DNA of 16,856 nt, from positions 1-16,856 of the forward strand of contig DJXE01000051.1 of NCBI GenBank assembly GCA_002449595.1. Direction: 5' to 3'. Numbering within the stretch: position 1 is the stretch's first letter; every line of letters starts with the position of its first letter. Under the pieces are notes generated by a model. It was not told the DNA's origin. It did not search any database and saw nothing but the letters and a program-made list of their open reading frames with translations. Shown here one piece after another: positions 1-6,577 of this stretch. The position numbers and the translations under genes are program-made. The stretch comes from Lachnospiraceae bacterium UBA7012. Its GTDB lineage: Bacteria; Bacillota; Clostridia; Lachnospirales; Lachnospiraceae.

Positions 1-329
1 TTGTCCTGATACTTCGAGAGAAAAGCTTCTGCACCGGAGAACGCGATATTGTTGATATATTCTTTTACTTCATCCGCGGTCATGCCCAGGCCGTTGTCGA
101 TGACCTTGAGCGTCCTCGCCGCGGGGTCGCAGACGATGTCGATGCGCGCGCTGTATCCTTCCGGCAGCTCGTACTCGCCCATCATGTCGAGCTTCTTCAG
201 CTTCGTGATCGCGTCGCAGCCGTTGGAGACCAGCTCCCTCAGGAAAATGTCGCGGTCAGAGTAGAGCCACTTCTTGATGATCGGGAACATGTTCTCGGAA
301 TTAATGGATAAGGAACCTTGTTCAGCCAT
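1..329 (-). CDS. htpG: Molecular chaperone HtpG (Hsp90), N-terminal part, runs off the left edge
   Basis: Encodes the first 109 residues of the cytosolic ATP-dependent chaperone Hsp90/HtpG; the rest lies outside the window. The N-terminal GHKL ATPase domain is clear: DIFLRELVSNGCDAITKL is the N-box with the Mg/ATP-binding Asn, VIDNGLGMT is the DNGxGM motif, and NNIAFSGAEAFL matches the start of the ATP lid. The start ATG at 329 follows GGAGG with an 8-base gap. An in-frame ATG 15 bases further upstream overlaps that Shine-Dalgarno, so the inner start is preferred. The gene has its own leader of roughly 75 bases with a sigma-A-like promoter, a hairpin and a CIRCE operator, so it is probably heat induced through HrcA. 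No terminator separates it from the upstream foldase gene, so read-through into it is possible. Confidence 0.95.
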   Translation of the reverse strand, partial: MAEQGSLSINSENMFPIIKKWLYSDRDIFLRELVSNGCDAITKLKKLDMMGEYELPEGYSARIDIVCDPAARTLKVIDNGLGMTADEVKEYINNIAFSGAEAFLSKYQD

Positions 330-360
330 TTTTGAAACCTCCATGTTTTATTGATCGTAT

Positions 361-386
361 CTGTTCGGGATCAAGATCCGGAACAG
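361..386 (-). other. Stem-loop in the htpG 5' leader
   Basis: CTGTTCGGGATC and GATCCGGAACAG form a 12-pair inverted repeat with one mismatch around an AA centre. It lies about 31 bases upstream of the htpG start codon and downstream of the predicted transcription start. No U-tract follows, so it is not an intrinsic terminator. It could stabilise the mRNA or affect translation with temperature; the role is inference. Confidence 0.55.
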
Positions 387-409
387 CAGCTGTTTTTCAT
401 ACAATGAAG

Positions 410-438
410 AGTTTATTTCCATCGCGGGAAAAAGTCAA
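410..438 (-). promoter_or_regulatory. Putative sigma-A promoter of htpG
   Basis: On the minus strand TTGACT (438-433) and TAAACT (415-410) are separated by exactly 17 bases. This predicts transcription start near 403 and a leader of about 75 bases. The -35 matches the consensus at 5 of 6 positions and the -10 at 4 of 6. It lies just downstream of the CIRCE element. Confidence 0.6.
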
Positions 439-445
439 TAAAAAA

Positions 446-472
446 TTAGCACTCGTCACGCACGAGTGCTAA
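446..472. promoter_or_regulatory. CIRCE operator (HrcA binding site)
   Basis: TTAGCACTC-N9-GAGTGCTAA is a perfect copy of the consensus CIRCE inverted repeat bound by the heat-shock repressor HrcA. It is the only copy in the window and lies 116 bases upstream of the htpG start codon. It sits 7 bases upstream of the best -35 box instead of between promoter and gene, so repression would work either by occluding RNA polymerase or by blocking read-through from the foldase operon. Confidence 0.93.
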
Positions 473-530
473 CAACCAAGATCGCCTTCCAAAGACCTTT
501 TCCTATATCCGACAGCCTTCTCCGCTCTCT

Positions 531-1583
531 TCAGAAATACTCGTCATAGACCTCGAAGAAGCTGCTGGTCGACGTCGCGGACGCGCCCGCCGCCGTCTGC
601 TTCCCGAGCAGTTCCTCGTTGACGCGGACGTCCTGCTGCGCGAGAAAAGGTTCGTACACGTCGGCGAAGGCCTCATTCAGCCGCTTCTCCTTCATGGCCT
701 CCCGGTTCGCCTCCGTCTTCGCCTCGTCGAAATGGTTCAGGCACAGAATGATGTAATAGTACCCGTCCTCCGCGCTGACGATGCCGCTGATCGCGCCCGA
801 CTCCAGCGCGAACGCCGCCTGCTCCACTGCCGCGGGCAGATCCGCCCGCGAGACGGTGTACTCCCTCTGCGGATCGGTGCTGTACTGCTCCTGGACGGAC
901 TCGAACGAGGCCGCGCCTCCCCCGGTCCCGCTCACCGCGTTCGGATCCGCGGCGACGCTCCCCGCGAGAAGGGCGAACGCCTCCCTCGCCGCGTCCTCCG
1001 TCTCCGTGCGGATCGTCCGGATCGTGATCACGCGCGCCTCATCGTCGCTGATGCCGAGGTCCGCGGACTCCGTCAGGTGCGCGTACTCCTTGCGGGAGAC
1101 GGCATACTCGCTCATCATCATGACGATGTCCGTCTCGCTCAGCCCGATGTACTCCCTGTCCTCCGGCGTCAGCGTCGCGCAGTAGGCGATCCCCGCCTCC
1201 GCGGCCGCCGTCTCCTCCTCATCCGTGAGCGCGATGAGGTCCCGCTCCGCCATCAGGTTCAGGATCTTCACCTGCAGAAGGCTCCCGAGTGCCTCGTCGC
1301 GGACGGTCTGCGCCGCCTCCGGCGCCGCGTCCCACAGCCCGCTCCCGAACGTGTCCTCATACGCGTTGAGGTAGTTGCTGATGTAGAGGCGCACCTCCCC
1401 CGAGGCCGCGCTCTGGCTGCCGACGCTGATCACCTCGTCCTCCCGGAATCCCGTCGTGAAGACGAGCCTGCTGCCGCAGCCGGTGAGGAGCATCGCCGCG
1501 ATGAGCGCCGCACAAAGAGCGCAGCGGATCGCGCTGCGCCTTATGCCCCTGCTATGTTTTTTTTCTCCCGGAACTGCTCTCAT
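531..1583 (-). CDS. PrsA/SurA-like lipoprotein foldase (parvulin-type peptidyl-prolyl isomerase)
   Basis: A 350-residue exported lipoprotein. Basic N-terminus, hydrophobic core and lipobox LLTGC put the lipidated Cys at residue 36, so it should be anchored on the outer face of the membrane. Residues about 50-180 are a helical SurA/PrsA N-like region. Residues about 183-290 resemble a parvulin rotamase domain, including the AEDGYYYIILCLNHFDEAK segment typical of its end, interrupted by a Gly/Ser/Ala loop near 218-227. A Ser/Thr/Ala-rich tail follows. PrsA-type proteins help secreted proteins fold. The ATG overlaps the folA stop as ATGA, with AGGAG 4 bases upstream, so translation is probably coupled to folA. 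The parvulin domain is divergent, so catalytic activity is less certain than the foldase family. Confidence 0.75.
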   Translation of the reverse strand: MRAVPGEKKHSRGIRRSAIRCALCAALIAAMLLTGCGSRLVFTTGFREDEVISVGSQSAASGEVRLYISNYLNAYEDTFGSGLWDAAPEAAQTVRDEALGSLLQVKILNLMAERDLIALTDEEETAAAEAGIAYCATLTPEDREYIGLSETDIVMMMSEYAVSRKEYAHLTESADLGISDDEARVITIRTIRTETEDAAREAFALLAGSVAADPNAVSGTGGGAASFESVQEQYSTDPQREYTVSRADLPAAVEQAAFALESGAISGIVSAEDGYYYIILCLNHFDEAKTEANREAMKEKRLNEAFADVYEPFLAQQDVRVNEELLGKQTAAGASATSTSSFFEVYDEYF

Positions 1584-2101
1584 ACTGCTCCTGCGCCGCC
1601 GGATACGCGCTCATAGCGGTCGAAGTGGAACGCGACGTCGAAGTACGTCTGCTCCTCCCCCTCTTCCACGCACTCCCACTCCGGATCCTGGTCCAGGTTC
1701 GGGAAAAAGGCGTCCGCCTCATAATCAAAGTCGATCCGCGTCACGATCACGGTGTCGCACAGCGGCAGAAGCTGCCGGTAGATGCTCTCCCCGCCGATCA
1801 CGTAGACGTCGTCGCTGTCATGCTCCGCGTATTTCGTGCGCAGCAGCTCCTGCAGCTCTTCCACGCTGTGGACCGTCTCCGCGTTCTTCACCTCATACGC
1901 CGGATTCCTCGAGAAAATGATATTGACCCTCTGATCCAGGGGCCTCGCCATCGGAAACGTCTCCAGCGTCTTTCGCCCGTAGATCACGATCTTGTCCTTC
2001 GTCTGTGTCCGGAACATCTTGTGGTCGGAGGGGATGCTCACGAGAAGCTGCCCCTTGTTGCCGATCGCCCAGTTGCTGTCGACCGCGACGATTGCTCTCA
2101 T
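1580..2101 (-). CDS. folA: Dihydrofolate reductase
   Basis: A 173-residue cytosolic enzyme that reduces dihydrofolate to tetrahydrofolate with NADPH, replenishing the cofactor oxidised by ThyA encoded just upstream. Family signatures: IVAVDSNWAIGNKGQLL at the N-terminus, the acidic catalytic residue as Asp26 in SIPSDHKMF, the NADPH-binding GRKT at 42-45, VIGGESIY at 101-108 and Thr121. The Trp that precedes the LPED motif in the E. coli enzyme is Val21 here (LLVSIPSD), a variant I recall as common in Clostridia. Length is normal. The ATG follows an AAAGGAA-type Shine-Dalgarno with a GC hairpin directly before it. The stop overlaps the foldase gene by four bases. Confidence 0.96.
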   Translation of the reverse strand: MRAIVAVDSNWAIGNKGQLLVSIPSDHKMFRTQTKDKIVIYGRKTLETFPMARPLDQRVNIIFSRNPAYEVKNAETVHSVEELQELLRTKYAEHDSDDVYVIGGESIYRQLLPLCDTVIVTRIDFDYEADAFFPNLDQDPEWECVEEGEEQTYFDVAFHFDRYERVSGGAGAV

Positions 2102-2120
2102 ATAATTTCAATTCCTTTCC

Positions 2121-2139
2121 GCAGAGGCGGCGCCTCTGC
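2121..2139 (-). other. GC-rich hairpin just upstream of the folA ribosome binding site
   Basis: GCAGAGGC and GCCTCTGC form a perfect 8-bp stem around GGC, in the 99-base thyA-folA gap. In the minus-strand transcript it is followed at once by GGAAAGGAA, the folA ribosome binding site, with no U-tract. It is therefore more likely an RNA-processing, stability or expression-tuning structure than a terminator. Confidence 0.5.
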
Positions 2140-2200
2140 CCGTTCCGCGCTCCGTTCCCGGTCCGCGGCTGTGCCATTCCTGATCCGGCTGCCCGCGGCG

Positions 2201-3265
2201 TCAGATCGCGATCTCGATGTCCGTGATCTGTTCGCCCGCGACCTCATAGCCGATGAGCTTCACACTGTCCTTCGTGAAGCGGTAGAAATCGTGGATCTCA
2301 GGGTCCAGCCAAAACTCCGGCGCCGGCTTCGGCGTGCGGGAGATCAGCTCCTTGATCGCCGGGATGTGGCGCGGCGCGTAGATGTGCGCGTTTGCGTCCA
2401 CGTGGACGAATTCCCCGACTTCCATGCCAACCGTCTGCGCGATCATGTGCTGCAGCACTGCGTACTGGCAGGTGTTCCACGCCCAGGCGGCGAGAATGTC
2501 CTGCGAGCGCTGGTTCAGGATCATGTTGAGCGTGAGCTTCTCATGCCCCTCCTTCTGCGTCACGGTGAACGTGCAGCTGTAGGCGCAGGGCTGCAGGTTC
2601 ATCTCGTCCAGCTCCTCCGGGTTCCAGATCGTCGTCATGATGCGGCGCCCGAACGGCGCGTTCACGAGATCGTAGATGACCTTGTCGACCTGGTCGACGT
2701 TCCAGCGGCCGCCCGCCGTGACGGCGGCGACTCTCCCGGTCTCCCCGTCAAAGAAGACCCGCTCTCCGCCTTCGGATGCACCGCTCGTCGCGAGCGTCCT
2801 CTCCTCTTCGGTGAGGAAGATCTGGCTGTTCTTCAAGTCCTTTTCATAGTCCGCCGGCAGCGTGCCGAAGCAGTAATACTCTGGAAAAGCATTCTTCAGC
2901 CCTTCATCATTTACCTCGCGGAAGGGATGCTTGACACCCATCTGGTAGCCGTACGCCTTGCCGATCCCGCCGTCCTCGTCCGCCCATTCGTCCCAGATGT
3001 GGGGCGCGAGGTCGTGGATGTTGTTCGACTTTCTCTGCCAGATCCACAGGATCTCATCCGTCGCGCTCTTGATGCCCGTCTTGCGGAGCGTGAGCATGGG
3101 AAACTCCTCGGAGAGATCAAAGCGATTGATCTCGCAGAACTTCATGATCGTGTAGGCGGGCGTCCCGTCCGGCCAGTGCGGCCGCACCTTCTGTCCCTCC
3201 GTGCTCGTCCCGTTCTCCAGGACGTCCTTGCACATGTTAATAAACTCTATATCCGCAAGACTCAT
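2201..3265 (-). CDS. thyA: Thymidylate synthase with enlarged small domain
   Basis: Methylates dUMP to dTMP using 5,10-methylene-tetrahydrofolate, yielding dihydrofolate for FolA. The 354 residues compare with about 264 in E. coli. All core motifs align: WDEWADEDGG (91-100), catalytic Cys227 in LQPCAYS, Arg253 and Asp256 in NQRSQD, Asn264, and His294/Tyr296 in HIY, with spacing from Arg253 to His294 identical to E. coli. The extra length is mostly a stretch at about residues 117-188, between the YGYQ strand and NVDQVDKV. Lactobacillus casei TS also has an insert in this small domain. ATG follows GAAAGG. The gene lies between the beta-CASP gene and folA, and a weak promoter may precede it. Confidence 0.95.
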   Translation of the reverse strand: MSLADIEFINMCKDVLENGTSTEGQKVRPHWPDGTPAYTIMKFCEINRFDLSEEFPMLTLRKTGIKSATDEILWIWQRKSNNIHDLAPHIWDEWADEDGGIGKAYGYQMGVKHPFREVNDEGLKNAFPEYYCFGTLPADYEKDLKNSQIFLTEEERTLATSGASEGGERVFFDGETGRVAAVTAGGRWNVDQVDKVIYDLVNAPFGRRIMTTIWNPEELDEMNLQPCAYSCTFTVTQKEGHEKLTLNMILNQRSQDILAAWAWNTCQYAVLQHMIAQTVGMEVGEFVHVDANAHIYAPRHIPAIKELISRTPKPAPEFWLDPEIHDFYRFTKDSVKLIGYEVAGEQITDIEIAI

Positions 3266-3285
3266 TTCTTATTACCTTTCTTGCA

Positions 3286-3313
3286 CTAATACATGGAACC
3301 GTTAATTTGCCAA
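3286..3313 (-). promoter_or_regulatory. Weak putative promoter upstream of thyA
   Basis: TTGGCA (3313-3308) and TATTAG (3291-3286) with 16 bases between them lie in the 61-base gap before thyA. The -35 matches at 5 of 6 positions and the -10 at 4 of 6. It could give thyA-folA expression independent of the upstream genes, but it may be chance. Confidence 0.33.
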
Positions 3314-3326
3314 ATGCGGGACCGGC

Positions 3327-4943
3327 TCACTTCCTGTCGTCGTCGATCTTGTATTTCTCTGCGAGCTTCGCGACTTCCGCCGCGAACCGGTCGAGGTCCT
3401 TGTTCGCCATTCCCTGTGCAGCCTCGATGATGCGGGAAAGCTTTTTCTCCGCGATCTTAAGATTCGTGTAGGAATCCGAGACGCTCCGCTTCGCCGCTGC
3501 CCGCTCGACGGGAATGCCCTCCGCGATCTTCGTGAACTCTCCTGCGATCAGGTCGAACTCGCTGCCGCTGTAAGGTGCCACCGCTTTCAGTCCGAGCTCT
3601 TCGTGAAGCGCGTCCGCGAACTCGTCGCAGACCGTGTCCTCGCCGTGGACGACGAACACGAGGTCCGGCTTCTTTTGGAACGCGCCGGCCCACACGAGCA
3701 GGCCCTTCCGGTCCGCGTGGCCGCTCATGCCGTCGATCCGGGTGATCTTCGCCCGCACCTTGATCTCCTCGCCGAACAGCTTCACCGTCTCGGCGCCGTC
3801 CTGGAGCTTGCGCCCGAGGCTTCCCTCGGACTGGTAGCCCGCGAAGAGGACCGTGGAGTCGGGGCGCCACAGGTTGTACTTCAGGTGGTGCCGGATCCGG
3901 CCCGCGTCGCACATGCCGGAGGCGCTGATGATCACCTTCGGCGTCATGTCGTCGTTGATCGCCTTCGACTCATCCGTGGAAATGAGCAGGTGGAGGTTCG
4001 GGCAGATGATCGGGTTCCTGCCGCGGCGGAGCACCGCCTGCGTCTCCTCGTCAAAGCACTCCCTGTCGCTCTCCGCGAACACCTCGGTCGCGGAGACCGC
4101 GAGCGGGCTGTCCACGTAGACCGGGAAGTCCGGGAACTCCGGCAGGAGGCCCTGCTCCTTGATGATCCGGATGAAGTAAAGCATGATCTGCGTCCGTCCG
4201 ACGGCGAAGGCGGGAATGATGAGGTTGCCGCCTCTCGTGAACGTGTCCTTCAGGATCGCCGTCAGGTCCGCGACAAAGTCGCCCTTCGGGCGCTCGTGCA
4301 GGCGGTTGCCGTAGGTGGACTCCATGATGACGTAGTCGGCTTCGTCCGTCGTCTGCGGGTCGCGCAGGATCGGCTGGTTAATGTTTCCGATATCTCCGGA
4401 GAAGACGAGCTTCTTCGTCACGTCTCCTTCGGTCAGCCACAGCTCGATGCTCGCGGAGCCGAGCAGATGCCCGATGTCCGTGAGGCGGAAGCGGATGCCG
4501 TCGCTGTAGGTGAACTCTTTCCCGTACGGGTACGGGGTGAAGAGCTTCATCGTCGCCATCGCGTCCTGCATCTCGTATTCCGGCAGGACTTCCCCGCCGC
4601 CCGAGCGCGCCGCCCGCTTCGTCTTCTCCTGCGCTTCCTGTTCCTGGATGTGCGCCGAGTCGCGGAGCATGATGTCGCACAGGCGCATCGTCGCGTCTGT
4701 CGAGATGATCTGCCCGGTAAAGCCCTCTTTGACGAGCTTCGGGATGAGACCCGAGTGGTCGATGTGGGCATGTGTCAGAAAAACGGCGTCGATCTCATGC
4801 GCTTTGACCGGAAGCGGCATGTTCTCGTAGTAGTCCCTGCCCTGCTCCATTCCGCAGTCGACGAGGAGCTTTTTGCCCGCAGCTTCGATGTAATGGCAGC
4901 TTCCCGTCACTTCGTGGTCCGCGCCGATAAAGACCAGTTTCAT
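3327..4943 (-). CDS. Beta-CASP metallo-beta-lactamase-fold RNase-like protein
   Basis: A 538-residue protein of the CPSF73/Ysh1-like branch of metallo-beta-lactamase enzymes, predicted to cleave RNA with two zinc ions. Visible motifs: HAHIDH (58-63), His159 in GHLLGSA, Asp184 in FSGDIG, and the beta-CASP motifs A (Glu208 in ESTYGNR), B (SASGMCDAGRIRHHL, about 339-354) and C (His433 in VVHGE). SGHAD at 407-411 is also present. A helical, Lys/Glu-rich extension of about 70 residues follows the core. There is no RNase J-specific arrangement, so RNase J is not implied. ATG follows GGGAGGAAAC. It sits 28 bases downstream of the XRE gene and 61 bases upstream of thyA, probably in one transcript. 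The RNA substrate is unknown. Confidence 0.93.
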   Translation of the reverse strand: MKLVFIGADHEVTGSCHYIEAAGKKLLVDCGMEQGRDYYENMPLPVKAHEIDAVFLTHAHIDHSGLIPKLVKEGFTGQIISTDATMRLCDIMLRDSAHIQEQEAQEKTKRAARSGGGEVLPEYEMQDAMATMKLFTPYPYGKEFTYSDGIRFRLTDIGHLLGSASIELWLTEGDVTKKLVFSGDIGNINQPILRDPQTTDEADYVIMESTYGNRLHERPKGDFVADLTAILKDTFTRGGNLIIPAFAVGRTQIMLYFIRIIKEQGLLPEFPDFPVYVDSPLAVSATEVFAESDRECFDEETQAVLRRGRNPIICPNLHLLISTDESKAINDDMTPKVIISASGMCDAGRIRHHLKYNLWRPDSTVLFAGYQSEGSLGRKLQDGAETVKLFGEEIKVRAKITRIDGMSGHADRKGLLVWAGAFQKKPDLVFVVHGEDTVCDEFADALHEELGLKAVAPYSGSEFDLIAGEFTKIAEGIPVERAAAKRSVSDSYTNLKIAEKKLSRIIEAAQGMANKDLDRFAAEVAKLAEKYKIDDDRK

Positions 4944-4971
4944 GCTGTTTCCTCCCTGCGCTGTCAGCCTG

Positions 4972-5589
4972 TCACTTCTTGCCGAGTTTGCCGAGCGTGC
5001 CGGACAGCAGCGTCCCGAGATCGCTCAGGTCGAGGTCGTTCTTCTTGCCTGAACTGCTTCCGGAGCCGCCGAGCTCTTCCGCCTTGTCCGCGATCATCAG
5101 CGTCATGAAGTCCGCCATCGTCGCCTTGCCTTCCAGAACGCTGAGCGCCGTCTTCTTCGCGCTCGTGCCCGCCTTGCGGTACGCCTCGACGAGTTTCTTC
5201 TCCGTCGCGGTGAGCTTCAGGTCGCCGGAGGACGATTTGGAGGAGCTGCTCTTCGCCTTGGAAGTGGTCTTCTTTGCGGTCGTGCTCTTGGAGGACGTCT
5301 TCTTGGTCGCGGCACTCTTTGCTGTGGTGCTCTTTGCTGCGGTGCTCTTGGCTGCCGTCTTCTTTGCTGCCGCGCCGGTGCCGGATGCCGCGTCAACGAG
5401 CGATTTCTGCGTCACGCCGAGGGCCTTTGCCATCGCCCGGAGGACATCTTCCGCGGGCTCCGACTCGCCCCGCTCGATCTTGCCCACCATGGATGAGGAG
5501 AGTCCCTCCACCTGCTCCGCGAGGGCTGCCATCGACAGGCCCTTCTTCAGCCGCGCGTCGTTCACGAGTGTTCCAAGCTTCTTTGACAT
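4972..5589 (-). CDS. XRE-type helix-turn-helix protein with histone-H1-like Lys/Ala/Ser/Thr tail
   Basis: A 205-residue predicted DNA-binding protein. Residues about 6-60 are a Cro/C1-type HTH (LKKGLSMAALAEQV, then SMVGKIERGESEPAEDVL). Residues 70-123 are a low-complexity basic linker of AAKK, AAKST and SSKS units resembling the C-terminal tail of histone H1 and the tails of some bacterial HU-like proteins. Residues about 124-170 form a separate helical segment (LTATEKKLVEAYRKAG and following). A Gly/Ser/Lys tail ends in GKLGKK. No effector domain is visible. It may compact or bridge DNA, or be a regulator with an extended non-specific binding tail; the function is not established. The start codon is clear but the ribosome binding site is weak. 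The gene lies 28 bases upstream of the beta-CASP gene. Confidence 0.82.
   Translation of the reverse strand: MSKKLGTLVNDARLKKGLSMAALAEQVEGLSSSMVGKIERGESEPAEDVLRAMAKALGVTQKSLVDAASGTGAAAKKTAAKSTAAKSTTAKSAATKKTSSKSTTAKKTTSKAKSSSSKSSSGDLKLTATEKKLVEAYRKAGTSAKKTALSVLEGKATMADFMTLMIADKAEELGGSGSSSGKKNDLDLSDLGTLLSGTLGKLGKK
5221..5382 (-). repeat. Low-complexity repeat encoding the Lys/Ala/Ser/Thr linker
   Basis: This part of the XRE gene, codons 70-123, is built from imperfect short units encoding AAKST/AAKKT/STTAKK. Such tracts are prone to slippage, so copy number may differ between strains. Confidence 0.7.
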
Positions 5590-5622
5590 GGTGTTCGCCC
5601 GCCTTTCCGTGTCTATTATCGT

Positions 5623-5660
5623 GAAACCGGCGGCACGGATGTGGTCCGCCCGCCGGTTTC
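5623..5660. other. Long inverted repeat between trpA and the XRE gene
   Basis: GAAACCGGCGG (5623-5633) and CCGCCGGTTTC (5650-5660) form an 11-bp perfect stem, with an inner CGGA/TCCG stem in the loop. On the minus strand it is not followed by a U-run (ACGATAAT follows); on the plus strand a weak ATTTTA follows. It could end trp transcription imperfectly or sit in the leader of the XRE gene, 34 bases upstream of its start. Confidence 0.55.
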
Positions 5661-5681
5661 ATTTTACACCAAATCCCTGAG

Positions 5682-5745
5682 CCTTGGAATGCTCGACGCC
5701 CTTACAAACCCTGCATCATGTCCATCATTATGCAGTGGTCCAAGG
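5682..5745. repeat. Nested inverted repeat downstream of trpA
   Basis: CCTTGGA (5682-5688) pairs with TCCAAGG (5739-5745), and inside it CTGCAT (5711-5716) pairs with ATGCAG (5730-5735). Together with the GC-rich hairpin at 5623-5660 this is most of the 170-base trpA-XRE gap. No convincing ORF is seen in the gap. Confidence 0.4.
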
Positions 5746-5759
5746 AATGTTCTGCACTC

Positions 5760-6539
5760 TTACAGCCCGCGGATCGCGTCCTTCATCTTTTTCACATACT
5801 CATAGATGTGCGGTGCCGCCTCCGCGCCGTACTGCGCGGCAATCTTCACGATCGCGCTGCCGACGATGACGCCGTCCGCAAGACGCGCCATCTCCGCCGC
5901 CTGTTCCGGCGTGTTGATGCCAAATCCGATCGCCGCGGGCACGTCCGACGCCTCGCGGATCTCATGCATCATGGAGGCGATGTCCGTCGTGATCTCGCTG
6001 CGCATGCCCGTCACGCCCATCGAGGAGACGACGTAGAGGAAGCCCTCCGCCTCCGACGCGATCGTCCGGATCCGCTCCTTCGAAGTCGGCGCGACGAGCG
6101 AGACGACGTCCACGCCGTAGGAAGCTGCTACCTTCGAGCACTCACCCTTTTCCTCGTAAGGGAGGTCCGGGATGATGACGCCGCTGACGCCGACGTCGCG
6201 GCACCTGGAGAAGAACCGGTCATAGCCGTAGTAAAAGACGGGGTTCAGGTATCCCATGAAGGCGAGCGGCATGTCGGTCTCCTTCCGCAGCTCCGCCACC
6301 ATGTCGAAGATCCGGTCCGTCGTCGTCCCGGCCTTCAGCGCGCGGATGTCCGCCTCCTGGATCACGATGCCCTCCGCGATCGGATCGGAGAACGGGATCC
6401 CGATCTCGATCAGGTCCGCGCCGGCCCGCTCCATTTCCAGTATGAAGCGCTTCGTGCTCTCCAGGTCCGGATCCCCGGCCGTGATGAATGCGATAAAAGC
6501 TTTTCCGTGGTCAAATGCGTTCTTTATGGTCTTACTCAT
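5760..6539 (-). CDS. trpA: Tryptophan synthase alpha chain
   Basis: Cleaves indole-3-glycerol phosphate to indole and glyceraldehyde 3-phosphate; indole passes to TrpB in the alpha2-beta2 complex. The 259-residue TIM barrel shows AFITAGDPDLE at 17-27, catalytic Glu45 in LIEIGIPFSDP, and GVSGVIIPDLP. The second acidic catalytic position (Asp60 in E. coli) is Glu56 here (SDPIAEG), a conservative change I recall from other Clostridia. I chose the ATG at 6539 because it matches the family N-terminus. A GTG at 6581 overlapping the trpB stop would add 14 atypical residues. It is the last gene of the operon, 38 bases after trpB. Confidence 0.96.
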   Translation of the reverse strand: MSKTIKNAFDHGKAFIAFITAGDPDLESTKRFILEMERAGADLIEIGIPFSDPIAEGIVIQEADIRALKAGTTTDRIFDMVAELRKETDMPLAFMGYLNPVFYYGYDRFFSRCRDVGVSGVIIPDLPYEEKGECSKVAASYGVDVVSLVAPTSKERIRTIASEAEGFLYVVSSMGVTGMRSEITTDIASMMHEIREASDVPAAIGFGINTPEQAAEMARLADGVIVGSAIVKIAAQYGAEAAPHIYEYVKKMKDAIRGL

Positions 6540-6577
6540 TTCCGTTCCGGATCCTTTCCTGCTTATCAAAACAACGC

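Noticed and set aside
49..264. 71-codon plus-strand reading frame inside htpG
   Set aside because: Antisense to conserved Hsp90 motifs; no independent support.
1625..3289. 554-codon plus-strand reading frame opposite folA and thyA
   Set aside because: Antisense shadow with no motifs, crossing the ends of two real genes.
3603..5108. 501-codon plus-strand reading frame opposite the beta-CASP gene
   Set aside because: It lies antisense to a clearly conserved enzyme, is Arg/Val/His-rich, shows no domain or ribosome binding site, and is a product of GC-rich codon use on the other strand.
5393..5662. 89-codon minus-strand reading frame starting in the trpA-XRE gap
   Set aside because: It overlaps the XRE gene in another frame and starts within the inverted repeat, with no family signal.
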